Source of the DNA: Paenibacillus sp. FSL H8-0079
GTDB lineage: Bacteria; Bacillota; Bacilli; Paenibacillales; Paenibacillaceae
Assembly (NCBI RefSeq): GCF_037991315.1
Contig: NZ_CP150300.1
Location: forward strand, 2,666,001 to 2,730,000
Reading direction: 5' to 3'
DNA length: 64,000 nt
The stretch's first letter is position 1; each line of letters starts with the position of its first letter. The position numbers and the translations under genes are program-made. Positions 32,968 through 41,965 of this stretch are shown here, in pieces. The notes under the pieces are model-generated. The model did no database searches, was not told the DNA's origin, and was given only the letters and a program-made list of their open reading frames with translations.

Positions 32968-34770
32968 ATGGAAAAAATACGTACACGTGCTGAGGTAAAC
33001 CAGGAAACGACTTGGGATTTGAGAGACTTGTTTACAACTGATGTAGAGTGGGAGCATGAGCTTCGATCACTTCCTGAGGCTGCGGCCCAAATCGAAACGT
33101 TCAAAGGACGTCTGGGCGAAGGCGCTGAACAGTTACTGGCTTGTCTGGATGCACGTGAAGCTTTGCAGGAGCGGATCGGCAAGACGGCTTCTTATGCCCG
33201 CTTGAAACAGTCAGAGGACAGCACCAATCCGGTGAATATTGAGAATTCAGCCAAGGCAGGAGATATCCTATCGAATCTGTCGTCGTCCTTGTCTTTTATC
33301 AATTCGGAGATCGTCGATCTGCCGGAGGGAACCGTTGAGCTTTACCTTGAAGAACTTCCGGGATTGGAACCGTACACGCGCAGTTTGGAGCGTTTGATTC
33401 GAGAAAAAGCACATCGGCTCACACCGGAGACCGAAAAGGTACTCGCTTCACTCGGAGAGGTACTGGATTCGCCATACCGTATCTATCTACGCGGTAAATT
33501 GGCAGACATGACGTTTGACGATGCTCTCGATGGAGAGGACAATAATCGTCCACTGTCCTGGTCATTCTATGAAAATAATTATGAGATGTCGTCCGATACG
33601 AAGCTGCGCCGTTCTGCATATGCTGCGTTCAGCTCGACATTGAATGAGTACAAAAATACGTTCGCAGAAGGTTATGCAACCGAAGTGAAGAAGCAGGTTG
33701 TTTTATCCAGACTGCGTGGTTACGACGATGTTACAGATATGCTTCTCAGCCCACAGCAAGTGAGCAAAGAGATGTACAATAATGTGCTCGATATTATCCA
33801 GCAGGAACTCGCACCTCATATGCGCAGACTGGCGGCTCTCAAGAAACGTGAGCTGGGTCTGGACAAGCTGATGTTCTGTGATCTGAAGGCCCCGCTTGAT
33901 CCTGAATTTAGCCCTGCCATTACATATGATGAGGCGTGCACACTCATCCGTGAAGCACTTGCTGTTCTTGGACCGGAGTATGGCGAGATCGTAGAGCGCG
34001 CATTTAGTGATCGCTGGGTGGATTACGCAGATAATGCAGGCAAATCGACAGGGGCATTTTGTTCCTCCATATATGGTTCGCACTCCTATATTCTAATTTC
34101 ATGGGCGAACAATATGCGTGGGGCATTTACGCTTGCGCATGAAGTAGGACATGCAGGCCACTTTATGCTCGCCGGACGTTACCAAAAGCTCACGAATACA
34201 CGGCCATCTCTTTATTTTATTGAGGCACCGTCGACCATGAATGAAATGCTGCTGGCAGATCATCTATTGAAGCGTTCCGATAATCCGAGAATGCGTCGTT
34301 GGGTCATTTTGCAACTGTTGAATACGTATTACCATAACTTCGTTACGCATCTGCTGGAAGGGGAATTACAGCGCAGGGTGTATGCACTCGCAACCAATGA
34401 TGAGCCCATTACGGCGAAGACGTTAAGTCAGCTCAAAGGAGATATCCTCTCCAAATTCTGGGGACCTGATCTGGTTATTGATGAAGGGGCCAAGCTCACG
34501 TGGATGAGACAACCTCATTATTATATGGGACTATATCCATATACCTATGCGGCAGGCTTGACGGCTTCCACAGCGGCTGCACAGCAGATCCGGGAAGAAG
34601 GACAGCCAGCCGTAGATCGCTGGCTTGAAGCACTCAAAGCCGGTGGAAGTCTCACACCGCAGGAGTTAATGAAGCTCGCCGGTGTGGATATGTCCGGACC
34701 TGAGCCAATTCGTTCTGCAGTTGCGTATGTCGGCAGTCTGGTCGACGAACTTGAACGTCTGTATTCCTGA
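32968..34770 (+). CDS. pepF: oligoendopeptidase F, M3 family
   Basis: 600 residues, normal for PepF, a cytoplasmic zinc peptidase that cleaves peptides of roughly 7-17 residues. The zinc motif FTLAHEVGHAGHFML places HEVGH at about residues 391-395, and the third ligand Glu lies in FIEAPSTMNE. The N-terminal domain (TTWDLRDLFTTDVEWEHEL) and C-terminal YYMGLYPYTYAAGLTAS match the family. AAGGAGGATG precedes ATG 32968 by about 12 bases. Monocistronic, following the structured repeats. Confidence 0.95.
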   Translation: MEKIRTRAEVNQETTWDLRDLFTTDVEWEHELRSLPEAAAQIETFKGRLGEGAEQLLACLDAREALQERIGKTASYARLKQSEDSTNPVNIENSAKAGDILSNLSSSLSFINSEIVDLPEGTVELYLEELPGLEPYTRSLERLIREKAHRLTPETEKVLASLGEVLDSPYRIYLRGKLADMTFDDALDGEDNNRPLSWSFYENNYEMSSDTKLRRSAYAAFSSTLNEYKNTFAEGYATEVKKQVVLSRLRGYDDVTDMLLSPQQVSKEMYNNVLDIIQQELAPHMRRLAALKKRELGLDKLMFCDLKAPLDPEFSPAITYDEACTLIREALAVLGPEYGEIVERAFSDRWVDYADNAGKSTGAFCSSIYGSHSYILISWANNMRGAFTLAHEVGHAGHFMLAGRYQKLTNTRPSLYFIEAPSTMNEMLLADHLLKRSDNPRMRRWVILQLLNTYYHNFVTHLLEGELQRRVYALATNDEPITAKTLSQLKGDILSKFWGPDLVIDEGAKLTWMRQPHYYMGLYPYTYAAGLTASTAAAQQIREEGQPAVDRWLEALKAGGSLTPQELMKLAGVDMSGPEPIRSAVAYVGSLVDELERLYS

Positions 34771-34878
34771 TCTGGTTCATATAGTATACGGACAAGGCAG
34801 AACGGGTTGTCTGCATGCACCGCCTTCCTTGCGTGGGGCGGTGCATCTTATTTTGCATGGGGAAAGGAACGATGATGA

Positions 34879-35394
34879 ATGGCTTTAACGAACATGTCCT
34901 CATCGATCGGCCGATTAAGCGTAGATGGTTTCGGTGTGTTTGATGACATGAATGGAGTACCGGGTTTTGAGGGCAATCAGGGTGGCTTTTTTTCGGGATT
35001 CAATGAGTTTGCTGCAATGAATGCATTTGCTTCGATTTTCATTGGCGCCATATTTCTCATCATTGCGGGAGTTATTGTTTTTGTTATTATTTCAGGCATA
35101 CGCTCAGGGTTGTCAAATAAAGCGGCAGCCTTGTTAACCCTGCACTCAACGGTGGTGGCCAAACGAACGGAAGTCTCGGGTGGAAGCGGGGATAGCAGTG
35201 CGACTACTCGTTATTATGCTACATTTGAATTCGACAATGGGGAGCGGACTGAACTAATTGTTGGCGGAAACCATTATGGCATGATGGTGGAAAATGATCG
35301 AGGGATGCTGACGTATCAGGGTACGCGGTTCAAGCATTTTGAGAGAGATGTACAGCCCCAGTCGGGGGTAAGCAAAGGTCAATTTTATACGTAG
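34879..35394 (+). CDS. DUF2500 membrane protein
   Basis: 171 residues. A Gly/Phe-rich N-terminal ~45 residues is followed by one membrane helix (FASIFIGAIFLIIAGVIVFV) and the DUF2500 beta domain: STVVAKRTEVSGGSGDSS, YYATFEFDNGERTELIVGG, and GMLTYQGTRFKHFER near the end. The family is found in Firmicutes and Proteobacteria without a known role; its domain resembles small OB-like barrels. Ribosome site GGAAAGGA at 34861-34868. The N-terminal extension before the helix is longer than usual for this family, so a later start is possible. Confidence 0.8.
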   Translation: MALTNMSSSIGRLSVDGFGVFDDMNGVPGFEGNQGGFFSGFNEFAAMNAFASIFIGAIFLIIAGVIVFVIISGIRSGLSNKAAALLTLHSTVVAKRTEVSGGSGDSSATTRYYATFEFDNGERTELIVGGNHYGMMVENDRGMLTYQGTRFKHFERDVQPQSGVSKGQFYT

Positions 35395-35400
35395 AAAAAG

Positions 35401-35437
35401 AACTGCGGCTCCTCCCAAGTGGGAGAGAGTCGTTTTT
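35401..35437 (+). terminator. terminator after the DUF2500 gene
   Basis: CTCCTCCC pairs with GGGAGAGAG (one bulge) around AAGT, followed by TCGTTTTT. Confidence 0.75.
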
Positions 35438-35470
35438 GGTATGCCCAAAAGAAAGAAAAACCGAAGGGTA

Positions 35471-35484
35471 TTCAAACGCTTACA
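35471..35484. promoter_or_regulatory. cre-like site upstream of rhaB
   Basis: TTCAAACGCTTACA reads TGTAAGCGTTTGAA on the other strand and matches the catabolite-response consensus TGWAANCGNTNWCA at 12 of 14 positions. CcpA repression of the rhamnose/lactate unit is plausible. Confidence 0.4.
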
Positions 35485-35629
35485 ATGGTGATATACTCGT
35501 AAAATAAAGTAAAACAGTATTAAACAAAAACAAACAAACAATAAATACAGAATAAAGTACAGGGTTACGGACTGAATCAAGGGATACCGTTTGGAAAATA
35601 GGATGGGTTCGAAAGGTTGGTGAAGCGCG

Positions 35630-37123
35630 GTGAGTGTGCTGGCTTATGATTTGGGCGCTGGGAGCGGGAGAGCACTACTAGGACATCTGAATGATCGAGG
35701 GATCGAAACAAGCGAAATTCATCGGTTCAAGAATGAACCGGTGAAGGTTGGCGAGCGGATGCACTGGGATATTCTGCGATTGCATCATGAATTGTTGCAA
35801 GGGCTTACGCTTGTGAAGCAGCAAGGGGAACAGCCGGAGAGCCTGGGAATCGATTCTTGGGGCGTTGATTTTGGTCTGCTCGGTAATAATGGGGAGTTGT
35901 TGGGTAATCCGTATCATTACCGTGATACACAGTTTAACGGCATGATGGATCAGGTACGGCAAGAGCTGACCTCTCAGCGAATCTTTGAACGTACAGGGAT
36001 TCAGTTTCTTAGCTTTAATACCCTGTATCAATTGGCAACGCTTCAACGCAGCGGTTCCCCGTTACTTCATGAAGCAGAGCGTTTTCTCATGATTCCGGAT
36101 TTGCTACGTTATTTCCTGACAGGAGAAGCGGTGAATGAGTTCACCAATGCAACGACAACGCAATTATACAATCCATCGGCTGGTCAATGGGACAGTGAGT
36201 TGCTGGCGCATATTCGTATTTCGGAAAAACTGTTCGGTGAAGCCGTACTGCCAGGTACCCTTGTTGGACAGTTACGCAGCAGTATCTGTAACGATCTGGG
36301 TCTTACCCCGATTCCCGTGATCGCGGTTGCAGAGCATGATACGGGTTCAGCCGTTGTGGCTGTTCCTGCAACGGAACGTTCATTTGCTTATCTGAGCTGT
36401 GGGACCTGGTCCCTGATGGGTACGGAGATAGATCATCCGGCAATTAGTGCCGAGAGTCTGGCTTTGAACTTCACGAATGAAGGCGGGGCGGGCGGAACAT
36501 TCCGTCTGCTGAAGAACATTATGGGACTATGGATTTTGCAGGAAAGCATGCGGGAGTGGGAGCGCCAGGGGCAGGGAATTAGCTATGATGCGTTATTGGC
36601 GCAGGCGGAACATGCACCTTCATTTTCCAGTTTGTTTGATCCGGATGATGAACTGTTCATGCCAGCAGGAGATATGACGACGCGTATACGTCAGTATTGT
36701 CGTGATACAGGGCAAGTGGTACCAGAGGATCAGGGGGCTATTGCCCGGGCAATTCTGGAGAGTCTGGCATTGAAGTATAGGAGAGTCCTGGAATGGACGG
36801 AACAATTATCGGGACAGACGTTCAACGGATTGCATATGGTCGGTGGAGGCATCCAGAACCGCCTGTTATGTCAGTGGACTGCAAATTCCATTGGCAAGCC
36901 GGTATGGGCAGGTCCGGCAGAGGGAAGTGCCATCGGGAATATGGCTGTGCAATGGATGGCAAGCGGAGCTTTTAAGGATATCTGGGAAGCCCGTAAGACC
37001 ATTCGTGATTCATTTCCGGTAACTGCATATGAGCCGCAGGACAGGTCAGTTTGGGAAGATGCTTACGGCAAATTTCTGCATGTGACGGCTTCAGCTAATT
37101 CACAAGCGGGGAGTGAGGTGTAA
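35630..37123 (+). CDS. rhaB: rhamnulokinase
   Basis: 497 residues, FGGY sugar kinase family. It phosphorylates L-rhamnulose at O1 with ATP. VLAYDLGAGSGRALLGHL is the first phosphate loop, with the AGSGR typical of rhamnulokinases rather than xylulokinases. SLGIDSWGVDFGLLG, IPVIAVAEHDTGSAVVAVPA and LHMVGGGIQNRLLCQWTANS are further family blocks. GTG 35630 is the start; the ribosome site is weak (GGTTGGTGAAG). The DeoR gene starts one base after its stop and lutABC follows. The rhamnose isomerase and aldolase genes are not in the window. Confidence 0.92.
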   Translation: MSVLAYDLGAGSGRALLGHLNDRGIETSEIHRFKNEPVKVGERMHWDILRLHHELLQGLTLVKQQGEQPESLGIDSWGVDFGLLGNNGELLGNPYHYRDTQFNGMMDQVRQELTSQRIFERTGIQFLSFNTLYQLATLQRSGSPLLHEAERFLMIPDLLRYFLTGEAVNEFTNATTTQLYNPSAGQWDSELLAHIRISEKLFGEAVLPGTLVGQLRSSICNDLGLTPIPVIAVAEHDTGSAVVAVPATERSFAYLSCGTWSLMGTEIDHPAISAESLALNFTNEGGAGGTFRLLKNIMGLWILQESMREWERQGQGISYDALLAQAEHAPSFSSLFDPDDELFMPAGDMTTRIRQYCRDTGQVVPEDQGAIARAILESLALKYRRVLEWTEQLSGQTFNGLHMVGGGIQNRLLCQWTANSIGKPVWAGPAEGSAIGNMAVQWMASGAFKDIWEARKTIRDSFPVTAYEPQDRSVWEDAYGKFLHVTASANSQAGSEV

Positions 37124-37124
37124 C

Positions 37125-37886
37125 ATGCTGGCAGCCGAGCGGTATGACCGGATTGTGGAGATGGTGAATGTAAAGGGCAGTATGCGTGTATCTGAGCTTA
37201 GTGAGCGCTGCCGGGTGACAGAGGAAACCATCCGGCGCGATCTGGATCGGCTGGAACAGGCAGGACGATTGCGTCGTTCTCATGGTGGTGCAGTGAGTGT
37301 GAAGGAAGATCAACCGGAGATCCCTTACCGGATCAGGGAGACAACCCATGCGGAAGAGAAGAAGCGGATTGCACAAGCGGCTCTGGCGATGATTAATCCG
37401 GGTGATCGCATTCTGTTGGATGCCAGTACAACGGCAGGTTATATGGCAGCGAACATGCCGGATTTTCCGCTGACGGTCTTAACTAATTCTATTCAGGTAG
37501 CTACGGAACTGAGCAGTCGTGACAAGGTGGAGGTCATCTCAACAGGAGGCCAGCTGGCACCTCGCTCATTGTCTTTTGTAGGGCCGCTCGCGGAGCGTTC
37601 TCTGGAGACGTATCATGTGGATAAATTGTTCTTGTCTTGCAAAGGCGTACATCTTGAAGGTGGCGGAATCAGTGAATCCAATGAACTTCAAGCAAGGCTG
37701 AAGCAGAAGATGGTTGGCATAGCCGATCAGGTTATCTTACTTGCAGATGCCAGTAAATTTGGTGTTCGTGCTTTTGCCCGGGTGTCTGGGTTAAATGCAG
37801 TCCATACGATCGTTACCGATCAGCCATTGGAGGCTGAACAGACAGACCGTTTGAGCGGATACGACATAGGGATTATTACGGTTTAA
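37125..37886 (+). CDS. DeoR family regulator, RhaR-like
   Basis: 253 residues. The winged helix MRVSELSERCRVTEETIRRD and RRSHGGAVSVK match the DeoR family, and DASTTAGYMAANM begins the sugar-phosphate sensor. In B. subtilis a DeoR protein (RhaR/YulB) controls rhamnose genes and sits next to rhaB, so the same role is likely here, with rhamnulose 1-phosphate as a plausible effector. ATG 37125 follows GTGAGGTG and lies one base after the rhaB stop, so the two are coupled. It is a close paralogue of the protein at 22680. Confidence 0.9.
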   Translation: MLAAERYDRIVEMVNVKGSMRVSELSERCRVTEETIRRDLDRLEQAGRLRRSHGGAVSVKEDQPEIPYRIRETTHAEEKKRIAQAALAMINPGDRILLDASTTAGYMAANMPDFPLTVLTNSIQVATELSSRDKVEVISTGGQLAPRSLSFVGPLAERSLETYHVDKLFLSCKGVHLEGGGISESNELQARLKQKMVGIADQVILLADASKFGVRAFARVSGLNAVHTIVTDQPLEAEQTDRLSGYDIGIITV

Positions 37887-37940
37887 GCTTTTACTTTATC
37901 TACAATTTATCTACTAATCAGTTAATAGGAGCGTGTAATT

Positions 37941-38669
37941 ATGAAGGTCTCCTTATTCATTACCTGCCTCAGCGATGCCATCTATCCCCGAGTAGGGGAG
38001 GCCATGGTCAGATTGCTCGCCGCTCATGGCGTTCGGCTGGATTTTCCGCCGGTTCAGACCTGCTGCGGTCAGCCATCCTACAATAGCGGGTACTGGGACG
38101 AGACTCGGGTAGCGGCCAAAACGATTCTTGAAGCGTTTGACGACAGTGATTTTGTAGTCTGTCCATCCGGATCATGTACGTATATGATTCATCATTATCC
38201 CGAACTGTTCGCGGATGAACCGGTGTGGCTGGAGAAGGCAAAACGATTGGAAGCAAAAGCCTATGAATTCACTCAATTCCTCGTTCAGGTACTCGGGATA
38301 ACTGATCTGGGTGCACATTTTCCGCACAAAGTAACCTATCATCCATCCTGCCACGGCAGCCGTCTGCTTGGTGTAAAGGATGAGCCGATGGCGCTGCTCT
38401 CTCAAGTAAAAGGTCTGGAATTGGTTCCACTTCCATTCGCTGAGGATTGCTGTGGGTTTGGGGGCACATTTGCTATTAAAATGTCCGATATTTCAGGAGC
38501 GATGGTGACGGAGAAGGTCGATCATGTCAAAGAGACACAAGCCGAAGTACTGGTGGGGCTGGACATGGCCTGTCTGATGAATATCGCAGGTAATCTGCGT
38601 TATCGGAATGAACCGGTGCGTGTGATGCATTTGGCGGAACTACTGTATGAGGGGGTGCGAACAGGATGA
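37941..38669 (+). CDS. lutA: L-lactate utilisation iron-sulfur protein LutA
   Basis: 242 residues with two CCG (cysteine-rich) domains that hold Fe-S clusters: QTCCGQPSYNSGYWDE and EDCCGFGGTFAIKMSD, each paired with an upstream Cys motif (VCPSGSCTY and TYHPSCHGSR). LutA, LutB and LutC together oxidise L-lactate to pyruvate without the classical flavin dehydrogenase. AGGAGC-type site before ATG 37941. Its last four bases overlap the lutB start. Confidence 0.93.
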   Translation: MKVSLFITCLSDAIYPRVGEAMVRLLAAHGVRLDFPPVQTCCGQPSYNSGYWDETRVAAKTILEAFDDSDFVVCPSGSCTYMIHHYPELFADEPVWLEKAKRLEAKAYEFTQFLVQVLGITDLGAHFPHKVTYHPSCHGSRLLGVKDEPMALLSQVKGLELVPLPFAEDCCGFGGTFAIKMSDISGAMVTEKVDHVKETQAEVLVGLDMACLMNIAGNLRYRNEPVRVMHLAELLYEGVRTG

Positions 38670-40183
38670 GCCAACCGGGAGTTATGGATACTACGGTCAA
38701 AGAACGTGCCGGACTGGCCTTGAATGATGATTTTCTGCGTAAAGCGGTAAAGTTCACGACAGAACGATTGCGTAACGGGAAAAAGTCCGCCTCAGAAGAA
38801 CATGGGAATTGGGATGAATGGCGGGAGCGTGGCCGGCAGATTCGTCTGCATACGATTGCGTATCTGGATTATTATCTGAATGAATTTGTGAATAACGCCC
38901 GTGCGAATGGGGTTCATATTCATTTTGCAGATACATCGGTGGAAGCAGCGGCAATTGCGCTGGATATTGCGGCACACAAGCAAGCTTCTACGGTGGTGAA
39001 GTCCAAATCGATGGTGTCGGAGGAAGTACATCTGAATCATGTTTTGGAGTCGGCGGGCATTGAAGCCATCGAGACCGATCTGGGTGAATACATCATTCAG
39101 CTGGCAGGCGAAGCTCCTTCTCATATTGTCATTCCAGCCATCCATAAGAACCGCTATCAGATCGCAGAGTTGTTATCCAAAGAAGCGGGTGAAATTCTGG
39201 AGCCGGACACGACGGTACTTGCCGGATTTGTTCGCAAAAAGCTGCGCGAGAAGTTCCTCGAAGCGGATATCGGCATGACTGGATGCAATTTTGCAATTGC
39301 AGAGACAGGTTCCATGGTTTTGTTCGAAAATGAAGGCAATGCCCGTATGGTATCCACTGTTCCCAAAACGCAGATTACACTCATGGGCATGGAGCGGATC
39401 ATCCCGTCGTGGACGGATCTGGAGGTCATGGCAACCTTGTTGCCGCGCTCTGCAACAGGTCAAAAACTCACGATGTACATGTCAGGCATAACAGGTCCTC
39501 GCCGTACAGCGGATGCGGATGGGCCGGATGAAATGCACATTATTATCGTGGATAACGGTCGATCCCTTCAGCTCGGTGATCCCGAATTCCAAGAACTGCT
39601 GAATTGTATTCGCTGCGGTGCTTGTCTGAATGCTTGCCCGGTATATCGCCATATTGGAGGTCATGCCTACGGTGGAACCTATAGTGGACCGATTGGCGCG
39701 GTACTGACACCCGCACTCAATGGCAACATTGATGAATGGAATGATATTGCCGGTGCTTCGAGTCTTTGCGGAGCCTGCTATGAAGCATGTCCGGTCAAAA
39801 TTCCGCTGCATGATATGCTCGTTTATTTACGCAGACGCAAGGTAGAGGATGGTCATGGAAACAAAATGGAGAGCATGGGCATGAAGGGCTTTGCTGCCGT
39901 GGTTTCCAATTCGAAACGCTTCAGTGCGGCCATACGTCTGGGACAGATCGGACAAAAGGCAGTTGTACGCAACAACGGCATTTCTCTCAAGCTGGGTCCA
40001 CTCAAAGGCTGGAATAATTATCGGGTTGCGCCAAGTCTCGCCAAGAAATCTTTCCGGCAGCAATGGAACAAGTTGGACCAAGAATTGAACCAGGAGCAAC
40101 CGGCCATGAATTCTTCCGTTCGCAGCCGCATGGAGCAGATTATTCGTGAACGAGAGGAAGGGGAGGATAAGCATGGTCACTGA
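38666..40183 (+). CDS. lutB: L-lactate utilisation iron-sulfur protein LutB
   Basis: 505 residues. The N-terminal LUD domain (SKSMVSEEVHLNHVLESAGI and ETGSMVLFENEGNARM) is followed by a ferredoxin-like pair of 4Fe-4S motifs: CIRCGACLNACPVYRHIGG and CGACYEACPVKIPLHDML. It carries electrons in the Lut lactate oxidase complex. It starts within the ATGA overlap with lutA and overlaps lutC by 11 bases, a translationally coupled trio. Confidence 0.94.
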   Translation: MSQPGVMDTTVKERAGLALNDDFLRKAVKFTTERLRNGKKSASEEHGNWDEWRERGRQIRLHTIAYLDYYLNEFVNNARANGVHIHFADTSVEAAAIALDIAAHKQASTVVKSKSMVSEEVHLNHVLESAGIEAIETDLGEYIIQLAGEAPSHIVIPAIHKNRYQIAELLSKEAGEILEPDTTVLAGFVRKKLREKFLEADIGMTGCNFAIAETGSMVLFENEGNARMVSTVPKTQITLMGMERIIPSWTDLEVMATLLPRSATGQKLTMYMSGITGPRRTADADGPDEMHIIIVDNGRSLQLGDPEFQELLNCIRCGACLNACPVYRHIGGHAYGGTYSGPIGAVLTPALNGNIDEWNDIAGASSLCGACYEACPVKIPLHDMLVYLRRRKVEDGHGNKMESMGMKGFAAVVSNSKRFSAAIRLGQIGQKAVVRNNGISLKLGPLKGWNNYRVAPSLAKKSFRQQWNKLDQELNQEQPAMNSSVRSRMEQIIREREEGEDKHGH

Positions 40184-40898
40184 ACATCAGCAATGGCTCG
40201 CGCAATTGGAGAAGAAGTCCATGGAGCAACAGGAGCAGTTCATGAATGACATTGCTTCGAAATTGAGAAGACCAAGGCAACAACATGCGCCGACCCAACC
40301 CTTTCGGGGAGCACCCGACTTTTGGACTGAGCTGGAATGGGATGAAGAGAAGCGCATTCAAGCATTTACCGATAACTTTGTGAGTGTAGGCGCCCACATT
40401 GCCCGGGTTCAGAACATGGAAGAAGTGTCTCAATTTATTGCCAACAAATCTCATGAACTGAGTGCGAAATATATCATTCGCCAAAATGAACAGGCGCTAA
40501 AGGATCTCGGATTGGAAGAACAGTTACCGGATGTGCAGATCTCAGTCTGGAATAGTCAAGCGGATGAGAACTGGAGGGCACGTGCAGCTGAGGCTGATAT
40601 CGGGGTGGTCATGGCGGATTATGCGACAGCATACACAGGCTCGGTCACTGTGCTTTCTTCACCGGAAAAAGGTCGGTCAGTGAGTCTGTTGCCTACGGTA
40701 CTCATCATCATTATTCCAGTGGATCGACTGTACACCAGACTGGGTGAGACGTTGGATCGATTTGACGAAGCGGGAAGAGAGAATCTTCCGGCAGGCATTC
40801 ACTTTATTTCAGGGCCAAGCCGCTCTTCCGATATTGAAAATGATTTAACCATTGGCGTACACGGACCAGGTATTGTATATGGTTTGATTATGGGTTAA
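40173..40898 (+). CDS. lutC: L-lactate utilisation protein LutC
   Basis: 241 residues, LUD domain. DIGVVMADYATAYTGSVTVL and PTVLIIIIPVDRLYTRLGETL match LutC, and the C-terminal FISGPSRSSDIENDLTIGVHGP is the family signature loop. It is the third subunit of the lactate oxidising complex. ATG 40173 follows GGGGAGG and is preferred over an in-frame upstream start (40146) inside lutB. A terminator follows. Confidence 0.93.
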   Translation: MVTEHQQWLAQLEKKSMEQQEQFMNDIASKLRRPRQQHAPTQPFRGAPDFWTELEWDEEKRIQAFTDNFVSVGAHIARVQNMEEVSQFIANKSHELSAKYIIRQNEQALKDLGLEEQLPDVQISVWNSQADENWRARAAEADIGVVMADYATAYTGSVTVLSSPEKGRSVSLLPTVLIIIIPVDRLYTRLGETLDRFDEAGRENLPAGIHFISGPSRSSDIENDLTIGVHGPGIVYGLIMG

Positions 40899-40934
40899 CG
40901 GTGTGTTGATCGTGATAGAGCATCAAGATTTGAT

Positions 40935-40979
40935 AACTGTCCTAGATGCAGAATTCGTCTGCTGAGGGCAGTTTTTTTT
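40935..40979 (+). terminator. terminator after lutABC
   Basis: AACTGTCCT and AGGGCAGTT pair (one wobble), with an inner GCAGA/TCTGC helix, then eight T residues. Confidence 0.9.
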
Positions 40980-41113
40980 GTTTACATTTTATAGTTAAAA
41001 GCTATTGATATTATATTTATTATATATTTCACCTATTAATAATGGAGGCGTATAATCCATTTCAAGAGCGAATTTATATGAGGTACGAAAGAGAAAGAGG
41101 AGGATGAGTAGAC

Positions 41114-41668
41114 ATGAGTATATTTTCTTACCAGGTTCCGTTCATGGATGGACACGAGGGTGATTTTTCTGCTTTAAAAGGCAAAGTACTGCTTATTGTG
41201 AATACAGCAAGCCGGTGTAGCTACTCCCGCCAGTTCAGTGAACTTCAGCAGATGTATGAGAACTATCGTGATCAGGGACTGGAAATTCTGGCGTTCCCGT
41301 GCAACCAGTTTAACGGTAAAGAACCTGGGAGTAACATGGAAATAGCCGAGTATTGCAGAAGTCAGTTTCAGATATCCTTTCCGATTTTGGAGAAGGTTGA
41401 GGTCGTTGGGCAATCGGCGCATCCAGTGTTCCGTTATCTGATTGAAGAAGCGCCATTTCAAGGTTATGATCTGGCCACGAAGGAAGGAAAATGGATGGAC
41501 ACCTTTGTGAAGGAAAAGTATCCAGAGTTGTACCAAGGAGACGGGATCAAATGGAATTTCACCAAATTCCTGATTGATCGTAATGGGGACGTCCATGGCC
41601 GTTATGAAACGACAGTAGCTCCATTAGAGATGGAGTCGGTTATTCAGAATCTGTTGAAGAAATCATAG
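41114..41668 (+). CDS. glutathione peroxidase family protein
   Basis: 184 residues, a thioredoxin-fold peroxidase. NTASRCSYSRQFSELQ carries the catalytic Cys (a Cys rather than Sec enzyme), FPCNQFNGKEPG holds the catalytic Gln, and IKWNFTKFLID the Trp and Asn. Bacterial forms mostly use thioredoxin. GAGGAGGATGAGTAG precedes ATG 41114. It is a paralogue of the partial gene at 3-239; the WNFTKFLID block is nearly identical at base level. Its product has RCSYS where most members have KCGFT. Monocistronic. Confidence 0.92.
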   Translation: MSIFSYQVPFMDGHEGDFSALKGKVLLIVNTASRCSYSRQFSELQQMYENYRDQGLEILAFPCNQFNGKEPGSNMEIAEYCRSQFQISFPILEKVEVVGQSAHPVFRYLIEEAPFQGYDLATKEGKWMDTFVKEKYPELYQGDGIKWNFTKFLIDRNGDVHGRYETTVAPLEMESVIQNLLKKS

Positions 41669-41782
41669 GTATATCGCAATCCCTGTCCTGAGGTCCTATG
41701 ACTTTGGGACTGTTGAAGATTAGAACTGGAAATGTTAGGGTAAAAGAAGATAACCAATGCATACATTTTTTTTGATCAAAAA

Positions 41783-41805
41783 TGACCAATATACCATTTC
41801 GGTCA
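41783..41805. promoter_or_regulatory. small dyad upstream of the P450 gene
   Basis: TGACC and GGTCA are inverted repeats 13 bases apart in the 297-base gap before the P450 gene. TetR-type repressors regulate related P450 genes in Bacillus, but the repeat is short and the assignment weak. Confidence 0.25.
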
Positions 41806-41965
41806 GTTAGTTCTATTGTGGTTTTATAGTTATCTGGATGAAATATGAAAATGTGCAAAAAATAACTTGAATGGTTGTTCTGAAGAGTAAGTGTAATCGC
41901 GTCTGTAGTCACGTCATTATTTTTTAGTTGTAGAACTCTTAACTTGGAAAGAAGGAGTGAGTGTC

